Made by a program: the position numbers and the translations under genes. A DNA stretch of 14,856 bases from Embleya sp040605455 (GTDB taxonomy: Bacteria > Actinomycetota > Actinomycetes > Streptomycetales > Streptomycetaceae): the NCBI RefSeq assembly GCF_040605455.1, contig NZ_JBEXCV010000186.1, positions 1 through 14,856 of the forward strand, written 5' to 3'. Position 1 is the first letter of the stretch, and every line of letters starts with the position of its first letter. The notes under the pieces are model-generated. The model was given only the letters and a program-made list of their open reading frames with translations. It was not told where the DNA came from and ran no database searches. Positions 7,194 through 14,167 of the stretch are shown here, piece after piece.

Positions 7194-7216
7194 GGCTCTG
7201 TCCCGTAATCGGTGGT
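7194..7216. repeat. Presumed terminal inverted repeat of the ISL3-family element
   Basis: GGCTCTGTCCCGTAATCGG lies 16-38 bases beyond the transposase stop codon, the usual place for an insertion-sequence end, and starts with the GGCTCT typical of ISL3 elements. The partner repeat is lost with the other end of the element, so it cannot be verified by pairing. Confidence 0.55.
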
Positions 7217-7231
7217 AGCGCTGTGTAGTGA

Positions 7232-8061
7232 TCACTGCTGAAGGAGGATGCGCCGGCGGAGTAAGGGGAACCCGGCTCGGCCGTGCATCTGCCTCATGAT
7301 CCGCTTGGTTCGCGTGTTGACGCCCTCGGTGCGGCCGTTGTGGAAGGGGAGGGTGAGGCCGGCGTCGACCGCGGCGCGGTCGAGTTCGAGGCCGTTCGCG
7401 AAAGAGTGAAGGTGGGGCAGAGCGGCCGCGCGGGCCGTGGCGATCCAGTCGGTGAGCTTGGCGTCGTTGCCCTCCGCTGGGGTCAGTAGCTGTGCGAACT
7501 CGCGGGTGAGGCGCGCGAGTTCGGCCATCTCCTGGCAGGCTGTGGTGAGTTCCCGCAGCAACTCGGTGTCCTTGTCGCAGGTTCTCGGGGCGGGTGAGCA
7601 GGAGGCGGGCGAAACGCTGCGGGGTGGTGACTGGCTTGTCGCCCTCGGCCCGGCCCTGGGTAATGTAGCGGACCAGCAGGTTGGCGCTGCCTGTGTAGCC
7701 CAGTTCCTTGATTTCGCGCAAGAGGTGGGTGACGGGCACCGCAGGGTCCTCGGCCCGACGCCTGCGCAGGTGGTCGCGGTAGGGGTCCACGAGTGTGCGC
7801 TTGTAACGGGGTGCGCGGCGGTCGCCGGTGGGCTCCTTTATGCGGGCGTACCGCTTGACGGTGTTCAGCGCGACGTCGAGGCGACGGGCGCATTCGAGCA
7901 TGCCCACGCCCTGATAGAGCAGATGGTGGACCTGTTGCCAGCGCTCGCGAGTGGTCTGCTCGCGTACGCCTCCGGGCCGGGCGGGGTTCACCGCGGTCGC
8001 CCAGCAGGCAGAGTGGGATCGAACCTCGGCCAGGCCTTTGCCGCACAAGTTGCTCCAGAGA
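7232..8061 (-). pseudogene. ISL3-family transposase, 3' part, frameshifted
   Basis: About 275 residues from the C-terminal half of an ISL3 transposase. From the 5' side: LWSNLCGKGLAEV, then HSACW, RERWQQVHHLLYQGVGMLECARRL, a helix-turn-helix-like ALNTVKRYARIK, and HLLREIKELGYTGSANLL. The frame breaks near 7577 just after TRPENL, where one base seems lost. It resumes as LLRELTTACQEMAELARL and ends with LPFHNGRTEGVNTRTKRIMRQMHGRAGF, which carries the catalytic Glu. The upstream catalytic Asp residues are missing. The coding frame extends back to base 8061, where it meets the 3' end of a group II intron in mid-codon. The element is dead. Confidence 0.85.
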
Positions 8062-8123
8062 GTACTGGTGGGCCGTTGGCGAGGTGCCTGCTGAGCAGGT
8101 CCTTCTCCGACGGCCCCCAGCCC

Positions 8124-8158
8124 GAACGACGCGTGCGACTTGTCACCGCACGTCGCTC
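8124..8158 (-). ncRNA. Domain V of the second group II intron
   Basis: A 35-nt hairpin reading GAGCGACGTGCGG on the 5' side and CGCACGCGTCGTTC on the 3' side, around a TGACAAGT apical region. It carries the AGC catalytic triad at its base and lies a few bases after the maturase stop codon. Confidence 0.78.
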
Positions 8159-8166
8159 TCCAGTGA

Positions 8167-8784
8167 CTACTCCGTGAGTGCTGCGACGGGTCTCTTGCCG
8201 TGGATGTCCGTGTGACAAGTCCCGCAGACCACGAGGGCCTTGCGGTGTCGCGCGGCCATGAGATCTGCCCACGGCGGCCGGTTGCCCGGTCGTCCGAGGT
8301 CCACGAGCTTGGCGACGTGGTGAACTTCCACCTCGTCGATCCGCCCGCATGTCTCGCACCGTCCGGCGAGGAGCCGGGTGACCAACTCTTTGCGTTTGGT
8401 GTTGACCGGGGCCAGCCGACGGTCGTTGATGACCGTCTTCTTGTTCCGTCGTAGCGGGATCCCGCCGAACCGTCCGACCAGTGGCTTCCTGCCGGTGCGT
8501 TCGACGCGGGCCTCGAAGCACTTGCGTGGCCCGTGCGGCGTCTCGATGGTGGCCGCGTACTTGCGGGCCATCTTCGACACCGACGAGCGGTGCTTGTTGG
8601 CGAGCGTCATCAGCATCGAGGTCTCCATGACCCATTGCAGCCGGGCGAGTCGGAAGACGTCGCCGGCCAGCAGGTAGTACTGGACGATGCCGCGGTACTC
8701 GGACCCGTAGGTGCTGAGGATGACGTGGTCGTCCTGGTTCAGCAGTTCGGGCCGACGCGCGGGTTTGCCGCGTTCCATGTACTG
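8167..8784 (-). pseudogene. Group II intron maturase with HNH domain, C-terminal fragment
   Basis: About 205 residues of the maturase and endonuclease part of an intron-encoded protein. The X domain reads ERGKPARRPELL, EYRGIVQYYLLAGDVFRL, LQWVMETSMLMTLANKHRSS, then GPRKCFEA and RFGGIPLRRNK. The HNH domain follows with RCETC, VEVHHVAKL and VVCGTCHTDIHGK: two CxxC pairs binding a structural metal plus the histidines for strand cleavage. The reverse transcriptase domain with its YADD motif is missing. Similarity starts at about 8784, and the codons before it (to 8940) match nothing. Truncation, not frameshift, has inactivated it. Confidence 0.87.
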
Positions 8785-9077
8785 CCCCGTAGCCCCCCGC
8801 CGGCGCCCAGGACGGCGAGCAAGGAGGGCGACTCGAGATCCATCACCCGCACCGAACGTGAAACCGGTCGGCGTGACGACCGTCTCGAGGAAGTTGCTCC
8901 GTCGTCCGCACCGAGGCGTCGACGGGGGCTTCGGCCCCAAGGGCGGACTCGCGCCATCGACCGCAGCAATCGCGCGCCCGGGACATCCGATGGATTGGCC
9001 GTCCGCGGTTCGCGCGACGTGACCGCGAGCTCGGGATGCCGGCGCCGTGGCTCTTCCCTCGCGTCAGGCGGCTGCTC
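8785..9077. other. Unassigned stretch upstream of the truncated intron
   Basis: No gene is recognised in any frame. It contains the breakpoint that removed the 5' half of the second intron and of the ISL3 gene. It may include the degraded 5' part of the short plus-strand gene that ends at 9261. Confidence 0.35.
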
Positions 9078-9261
9078 GATGGAGTGGCACCTCTCGTTGA
9101 TCGCAGTCCACAACCCGATGCTTCTCTACGACGCGGACGACTGGGAATCCGACCCGGGCGAAGACCCCCACGACGGCCTGCACCATGCGACGTCACTGCG
9201 CGGGTGGCTGTGGACCTGGGGCGAGAGCGGCAACATCCGGGACAAAGCCCTCAACCCCTGA
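9078..9261 (+). pseudogene. C-terminal remnant of an unidentified gene
   Basis: About 60 codons with strong protein character: a LLYDADDWESDPGEDPHDGL block followed by LRGWLWTWGESGNIRDKAL and a TGA at 9259-9261. The acidic loop followed by a tryptophan-rich helix resembles the C-terminal end of SMI1/KNR4-like or related Streptomyces proteins, but the resemblance is too weak to name. The ATG at 9078 has no ribosome binding site. A neighbouring frame just upstream (PAPWLFPRVRRLLDG) also looks protein-like, so the gene may be frameshifted near 9080. The DUF6461 gene follows in the same direction about 190 bp later. Confidence 0.4.
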
Positions 9262-9449
9262 CGCCCCTCGACCGGCCGGGGCGGTCTCGTCGCCGCGACC
9301 GCGGAGCCATGCGCGGGCCTGCCGAGGCTCTTTCGACACCGGCCCCATCGTGGCCCCGCGGCGCGATGTCCGCCCGACCCGGCAGGCTCGGCCCACTCGC
9401 CGCCCGGCTCGCCCGTACCCGAGACCGAGGACCACCGGGAGGATGACGC

Positions 9450-10096
9450 ATGAGTGTCGGTCACCGGTCGTACAGGTGGATCGGTGGATCCGGACTACCC
9501 CTCTACTACCGCATCACCTTGGTCCGAGGCCCGGAGCCGGACGAGGTCCTGCGCCGATACGGCGCCGATCCACGCACGGCAAGGTCGATGACACTCGAGG
9601 AGCGTTCCTGTCACCCGGACTCGAGGCGGCTGGTCAGCGTGCACGACCTCGGCGGCTGGACCCTGGCGATCGAGGACGACTGTCACCACGACCTGGGAGC
9701 GAACGCGGCGGCTGCGCTGTCGGCCGGGACCGAACTGGTCTCCGTCTACACCAACGTCCTCGCGCACCACCACTTCACCCACATCGTCGACGGAGACGTT
9801 CGGACGGACTTGACGCGCTGGAGGCCGACACGCGCTTCGGCAGCCGACCCGACCGCCTGGTGGACGCCACGCGCAGGATCGGCCTCGACCCCGACCCCCG
9901 CCCCGAGTGCGACGACTTGCACGACGACGAGCCCGAGTACGTCTTCCACGCGCCCGCGATGCTGCTCGCTCTTGCCGAGGAGGTGACCGGTGTGCCCCTC
10001 ACGGCCGAGGTGCTGGGCGGCTCGGCGACCATCGCCGTGGTCCCTGAACCGGCGACGAACGGATGGAACACGCCCGGCGGAGTTGCGGGAAAGTGA
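9450..10096 (+). pseudogene. DUF6461-family gene with a single-base frameshift
   Basis: The start ATG 9450 is preceded by GGGAGG about eight bases upstream, a good ribosome binding site. The first frame reads YRWIGGSGLPLYYRITLVRG, PEPDEVLRRYGADP, LGGWTLAIEDD and ALSAGTELVSVYTNV, the pattern of DUF6461 proteins of streptomycetes (function unknown). After VRTDL near base 9812 this frame becomes serine/threonine rich. The next frame continues correctly as ALEADTRFGSRPDRL, then AMLLALAEEVTGVPLTAEVLGG, to a TGA at 10094-10096. Inserting one G after 9812 restores a single frame of about 215 aa. This is either a recent mutation or a sequencing error in a homopolymer-poor site. The gene stands alone with its own upstream region. 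Confidence 0.82.
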
Positions 10097-10172
10097 CGTC
10101 GGCGGCGTAGGCGAAGGTCGGGTGGCCTGGTCGAGCCATGGGTGGCTTCCTGAGGGCGGAGACCGCCCGGGT

Positions 10173-10889
10173 TCACAGACCCGTGTAGTGATCGACGTCC
10201 GGGGCGAAGTCGATGTCGGCGTCGATCCCGGCGTGGATGTCACGCATGTCGGCGTAGTAGTCGATCCGCATCTGCTCGTGGTTGTCCAGAAACCCGGTGT
10301 AACCCGCTTGCGGCAGGTTGGCGGGCTTGTGCACCTCATTGACCCGCTCGTAGAAGTTGATGTTCGTCTGGTTCGGGCGTGCCGCTGCCTTCTTCGCGCC
10401 GACTCCGACGGTGCTGTATCGGTAGGTCTCGCCGGTCTCGCCGGTCTCGTCCTCGCTGTCGAGCCAGTCCAGGAGTTCCCGAGACGCACCGTCGATGCAA
10501 TTGTTCGGCGCATCGACTTCCAGGAGTCCCATGTATCGGTCGAGCCGGTCCGCCAACTTCTCGATGTTGTGCGTGTGCAGCTTGTCGTCCGGCTCGGAGG
10601 AGCTGAGGTTCTCCGAGCCTGTGTATCCGGAGCGCACCGCGCATCGTGCGGTCAGCCGGATCAGCCACTTCAACGTCAGCTCGATACCGTGCCGGCAGTT
10701 GTACAGGATCGGAATCGGCAGACGATCGTCCGGGCCGTGCTCGATCCACTGGCGTGCCCCGGCCTCGGCCACCCGCAGGAACCCCGCCGCGATCACGAGC
10801 TCGTCCTCGCGTGAGCCCCCGATGATCGCGGTCTCGTGGATTCTCCACCTCGGCCTCGGCAGGTTGTGCAGATCCCCTGTGTCATCCAT
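10173..10889 (-). CDS. Hypothetical 238-aa protein with a HEPN-like helical motif
   Basis: An ATG start at 10889 with no obvious ribosome binding site. The N-terminal half contains LPIPILYNCRHGIELTLKWLIRL (residues about 58-80), followed after a disordered Ser/Asp loop by KLHTHNIEKLADRLDRYM. This arrangement, a helix with an Arg-His and Glu-Leu-x-Leu-Lys pattern plus a second helix with a conserved His-Asn, recalls HEPN-type proteins that often act as RNases in defence and toxin-antitoxin systems. The C-terminal half has NINFYERVNEVHKPANLPQAGY and many Tyr/Asp residues, and no transmembrane segment is present. I cannot confirm catalytic residues, so the HEPN link is an inference. It is encoded downstream of, and on the same strand as, the membrane protein, with an 80-bp gap. 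Confidence 0.62.
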   Translation of the reverse strand: MDDTGDLHNLPRPRWRIHETAIIGGSREDELVIAAGFLRVAEAGARQWIEHGPDDRLPIPILYNCRHGIELTLKWLIRLTARCAVRSGYTGSENLSSSEPDDKLHTHNIEKLADRLDRYMGLLEVDAPNNCIDGASRELLDWLDSEDETGETGETYRYSTVGVGAKKAAARPNQTNINFYERVNEVHKPANLPQAGYTGFLDNHEQMRIDYYADMRDIHAGIDADIDFAPDVDHYTGL

Positions 10890-10969
10890 GCGATCAGCGT
10901 GGACCGAGGACGAAAGGCTGAGCGACCTCGGGGATGTGGGACGGCGTCAGTGCCTCCCGGCCGCAAACC

Positions 10970-12799
10970 TCATGTTCGGCAGCCATCCGGGGGGAAGTAG
11001 CTGGAGGTGATCCGGTAGATTCCGGGGCGCGAAGCGGTCAGTTGTATCCAGGGGCCGCTCGCGCGCAGGCAGGCGCCGTCGGAATACAGCCAATGCGAGT
11101 AGGCGGCACGGACGGTGACCGTTCCCGGGCGGGGCATCTTGAGCACGATGTCGGCGTCGCCGGCACGGAGTACTTCGGCGGGGGCGGTGGCCAGTGGCAC
11201 GGCGTCCTGGACGCGGAAGACCGTCCAATAGGCATCGTTCCAGACCGGCTCCAGCCAGGAGCCCAGGCGGCCGGACCGGATCAACGCGGCCTCGGTCCTG
11301 GCGTAGCCGTCCGGTGGGGCGTGCGGCAGGACGACGTAGCCGACCGCCCAATCGTTCAGCCACGCCCGATAGCTCGCCTCGTCGAGCTCCTCCGAGTAGA
11401 ACAACCGGCCGCGCTCCATGTCGAGTTGGCGGTTCCAGCCGCGCACCGCCTGGAAATATCGGGCGAACACCCGGGCCTCGCGGTGCGAGCCGGTGGGGAC
11501 CACTTCGACACGGCCGCGATACGCGCCCAGCCGGTCCAACTCGGCGATGACCCCGGCGGTGTGCCGCGACCAGCCGGGCACCTCCGTATGCGCCTGCACA
11601 TCTCGGGCCGTCGCCACCGCCGTCCAGATCGCGCACATCGCCAGCCCCGCGGCACACAAGCGCGTGCGGAAGGACGCGTCACCACCGACTCGGAGCAAGG
11701 ACCTCCCGGGCTGCGGGCCTCGCCGTCTCCGCTCGAACCAGATTGCCAGCAGCACGGGCGCGCCGAAAAGCGTGCCCAGGCGCTCGACGTTCGTGCCCAC
11801 CGGCGAAGGAATCAGCCAGGTCAGCACCACACCGACGGCGTAGACAGCGCCACCGGCCCGCAGCTCGCGCCAGTCGCGCGGTGCCGTCAACGCCACCACG
11901 ACGCCGGCCAGGACCGGCAAGATGATCCGCTCGGCTCCCATGGGCTGTTGGCCGTGGGACGGGAACAGCGCGGTCACCAACCCACCGACCACACCCGTCG
12001 GTACGGTCAGGGCCAGGCCTCTCGCCCACTGCCGGTCGAGCAGGAACCCCGCGCCCGCCACGAGAAGGAACAGACCAGCCACGGGGCTGAACAGCACTGT
12101 CAGCCCCACCCCCACGACCCCCACGACGAACCGCCACACAGGTGTGTGCCGCCCCACGAGGACCAGCAAGGTGCCCAGCGCGCTTGCGACACCGAGAGCA
12201 AACGTGGCGCGGCCCGAGACGACGTTGGCCCACAGCGCCAGCGCCCCTGTCAGCGCCGGCCACGTCGGCACTTTCCGGGTGGTGCGCACCAACAGCGCGG
12301 CCAACAGCCAGGTCGAGGTCAACCCACTGAGGGCGGCGAGAGTGCGGACCCCGACCAACGCCATCAGCGGCGGCGAGAGGACGCTGTAGCTGCCGACGTC
12401 GATCCCGCCAAACCAGAACAGGCCGTACGGTGTACCCGGATGCCGCACGGCGAACTCCGCCCAGGAGTACTGAGCCGCGAGATCACCGCCACCGGTGGCC
12501 AGCAGGAGGCCCCATCCCACATACAGCGGTAGTGCGAGCGCAACCGCCACATGACATATCCGCCACCGGGGCGGGGAGACGCCGGACGGCTTCGCGGGCT
12601 CGGGGTCCCCGCCGTGACGCGCGCCGGACGCCTGGCCCAGGCGACCACCGCGCCGTTCGCCGGAGGCGGCGCCGACGACCGCCGTCACGATGCGGCCGCC
12701 CTCGCGTCCCAACGCCGACCGACGCGGGCATGGACCCCACCGCAGGCGGCGCAGTCGAGCGAAATGATTCCGGCTGACGCCCCCGCGCGGCTCGCTCAT
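10970..12799 (-). CDS. Polytopic membrane protein with a large C-terminal extracellular-type domain
   Basis: A 609-aa protein. ATG 12799 is preceded by GAGG eight bases upstream, supporting this start. A charged, disordered N-terminal region of about 80 residues precedes roughly nine or ten hydrophobic segments, starting with VAVALALPLYVGWGLLLA and including GVASALGTLLVLVG and VVGVVGVGLTVLF. Between the first helices lie GGGDLAAQYSWAEFAVRHPG and SYSVLSPPLMALVGVRTLA. A soluble domain of about 230 residues follows with VRGWNRQLDMERG, YVVLPHAPPDGYARTEAAL and YWTVFRVQDAVPL. This matches a widespread, uncharacterised streptomycete family sometimes labelled as transporter permease. The layout (loop after helix 1, helices, soluble tail) is also seen in GT-C glycosyltransferases, which is speculation. 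It looks intact. Confidence 0.8.
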   Translation of the reverse strand: MSEPRGGVSRNHFARLRRLRWGPCPRRSALGREGGRIVTAVVGAASGERRGGRLGQASGARHGGDPEPAKPSGVSPPRWRICHVAVALALPLYVGWGLLLATGGGDLAAQYSWAEFAVRHPGTPYGLFWFGGIDVGSYSVLSPPLMALVGVRTLAALSGLTSTWLLAALLVRTTRKVPTWPALTGALALWANVVSGRATFALGVASALGTLLVLVGRHTPVWRFVVGVVGVGLTVLFSPVAGLFLLVAGAGFLLDRQWARGLALTVPTGVVGGLVTALFPSHGQQPMGAERIILPVLAGVVVALTAPRDWRELRAGGAVYAVGVVLTWLIPSPVGTNVERLGTLFGAPVLLAIWFERRRRGPQPGRSLLRVGGDASFRTRLCAAGLAMCAIWTAVATARDVQAHTEVPGWSRHTAGVIAELDRLGAYRGRVEVVPTGSHREARVFARYFQAVRGWNRQLDMERGRLFYSEELDEASYRAWLNDWAVGYVVLPHAPPDGYARTEAALIRSGRLGSWLEPVWNDAYWTVFRVQDAVPLATAPAEVLRAGDADIVLKMPRPGTVTVRAAYSHWLYSDGACLRASGPWIQLTASRPGIYRITSSYFPPDGCRT

Positions 12800-13015
12800 G
12801 ACAGGTTCCTCACAGGCACAACTGGGCTCCGCAACCGCTCGACGGATGCGGAGCCTGCTCAGGCATCAGGATGACGCACGAAGACTAATTGGCCGGGCGC
12901 GCCGTGTGGCGCTCGGGGGCGGACCGGGCTCGATCGAGGGGAGGCCAGCGGCCCTGAGGCAGGACGGCGTAGGACACGGCGGGGTGCTCCGCCCCGGCTG
13001 CTTTGAAAGGTCCTG
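12800..13015. other. Intergenic region between tniQ and the membrane protein gene
   Basis: It holds the ribosome binding site of the membrane protein gene (GAGG, about 12808-12812 on the minus strand) and probably its promoter, which I cannot pinpoint. At the right side, TGTCAATCCTGACC starts at 13015 and overlaps the tniQ stop codon. A TGTCA start is typical of Tn5053-type transposon ends, so the edge of the element may lie here, but no matching repeat was found. Confidence 0.35.
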
Positions 13016-14083
13016 TCAATCCTGACCCCGCGTCCTTTCCGACGGCCGCCTCGGGGATGCCGTAGGCGGTTGCCGGTCTTGCTGCGCGGGGGGTGGTCCC
13101 GGGAATTGGTCCGGGGGATCGGCGCGGGGCGGGCTTTTTCGGGGTCGGGTGTGGTGGCGGGTCCAGGACCACAAGAGATCCTCGGGTGAGGGCGCGAGGC
13201 GGCCGAGTCCGAGTGTGTGGGCTGTGTGTCCGAGGAATCCGGTCACGGCCGGGTGCCGGTCGGGCCGGGGCGTCGCCGGTAGGCGCGTGTGGGCGAGGAC
13301 GCGAGCGAGGGTGATCGTTTCGGGGTGGATGATCACGGGCCGGGCGGTGAGTTCCCAGGAACTTCCTTGCGTGGCCGTCCAGTCGGGGTTGACCACTGCC
13401 AGGCGGTGTCCTCGCGCCTGCCACCGGCCGGTGGGATACAGCTCGTGGTCGTACCAGCGGGTGACGATGGCCTGTGCCCACGTGTAGGCGGTGTTCGCGT
13501 TCGGCCGGCGCAAGAGCTTCCGGTGTTCCCGGTGTGTGTGGGCGAGTTCGGGCACACCGCCGGTGTCCAGGAGCCGCGGCCGGGGCCCGCCGGTGCTCCA
13601 ACACGCATGCCGCGGGCACCACACCCGATGGGCGGGAAGGTGCACCCGTGCCCGTGCGGTGGTGCCTGCGGTGTGTCGCAGGGTGCACCACGGGCACGCC
13701 CGCGAGGGTTGTTCACGTGAGTCGAGGCGGTGCCACGAGGCGATGCCGGACCCGATCGCCCCGATGGCGTCCGGTGTTCGGGCCGGGTACCCGTCCCGGG
13801 GCCGTTCGAGGTGGGGGAGTGCCCGCCTCAAGTGGTGGTGGGGGACTCGGGTGAACGCGGCGAGGCGCCGTCGCGCCGGCGGGTCGAGGTGGATCTCGGT
13901 CGTGCCGCCGTCGTGCGCGCCCCGCATCCCGGCGCCGGTGGTGGTGATGCCGATGCCGTCCAGCAACTCGGGCGCGCTCTGCCGATACGTCGCCGCGACG
14001 CGGCCGACCCAGGAGGCGGTGGACTCGTGGGCCAGGGGCGCCACACGCAACGCCCCCGGCCGCGGGCCTGTCCGGTCCTGCAA
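13016..14083 (-). CDS. tniQ: TniQ-family transposon target-selection protein
   Basis: A 355-aa protein with TTG start at 14083. GTG 14044 is an alternative that keeps the family N-terminus. TniQ/TnsD proteins link the TniB/TnsC ATPase to a target site in Tn5053/Tn7-like transposition. The N-terminal block VAPLAHESTASWVGRVAATYR and the zinc ribbon C130-PWC133 ... C156-PRH159, embedded in CTLRHTAGTTARARVHLPAHRVWC, are diagnostic. A WAQAIVTRW segment follows, then a LPATPRPDRHPAV linker and a proline/arginine-rich disordered tail of about 60 residues. The frame is uninterrupted. It follows tniB by 84 bp on the same strand, as expected for a tniA-tniB-tniQ operon whose tniA would lie beyond the right edge. 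Confidence 0.88.
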   Translation of the reverse strand: MQDRTGPRPGALRVAPLAHESTASWVGRVAATYRQSAPELLDGIGITTTGAGMRGAHDGGTTEIHLDPPARRRLAAFTRVPHHHLRRALPHLERPRDGYPARTPDAIGAIGSGIASWHRLDSREQPSRACPWCTLRHTAGTTARARVHLPAHRVWCPRHACWSTGGPRPRLLDTGGVPELAHTHREHRKLLRRPNANTAYTWAQAIVTRWYDHELYPTGRWQARGHRLAVVNPDWTATQGSSWELTARPVIIHPETITLARVLAHTRLPATPRPDRHPAVTGFLGHTAHTLGLGRLAPSPEDLLWSWTRHHTRPRKSPPRADPPDQFPGPPPAQQDRQPPTASPRRPSERTRGQD

Positions 14084-14138
14084 CGCCGGTTCGGTGCCAG
14101 GGCCCCGAGGGTTCGTCTCGGGGCGTCGCGGGAGTCCT

Positions 14139-14159
14139 CCCGGCCCCGGCCCCGGCCCC
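14139..14159 (-). repeat. G-run array (possible G-quadruplex) between tniB and tniQ
   Basis: On the minus strand, which is the sense strand of the tni genes, the sequence is GGGG-CC-GGGG-CC-GGGG-CC-GGG, four G-runs with two-base loops. It begins nine bases after the tniB stop codon. It meets the usual sequence rule for a quadruplex in DNA or RNA and could affect tniQ translation or transcription. In DNA this GC-rich it may also be chance. Confidence 0.5.
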
Positions 14160-14167
14160 GGTCGCCT

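Larger units (their letters stand above)
8062..8784 (-). mobile_element. 3' fragment of a second group II intron, inserted in the ISL3 gene
   Basis: On the minus strand, reading from 8784 to 8062: the C-terminal part of a maturase, then domain V (8158-8124), then a long domain VI hairpin (8116-8107 pairing with 8079-8070), then candidate branch-point A8069 and the 3' end AGTAC at 8062. The next base begins ISL3 transposase coding, so the 3' splice junction is placed with unusual precision. The 5' half of the intron (ribozyme domains I-IV and the RT domain) is absent. It is a different intron type from the one at 1311-3370, since this maturase has an HNH endonuclease. Confidence 0.8.

Noticed and set aside
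10934..12532. A 532-codon plus-strand open frame
   Set aside because: It is antisense to the intact membrane protein gene. Its translation is Arg/Gln/Pro/His rich without any family pattern, a common artefact in GC-rich DNA.
12885..13015. A second coding region in minus frame downstream of tniQ (SYAVLPQGRWPPLD)
   Set aside because: The stretch is slightly protein-like, but it has no start of its own and matches no family I know. It is probably untranslated.
14139..14161. GGCCCC triplet repeat as a CRISPR or satellite array
   Set aside because: The units are six bases with no spacers. It is a simple repeat.
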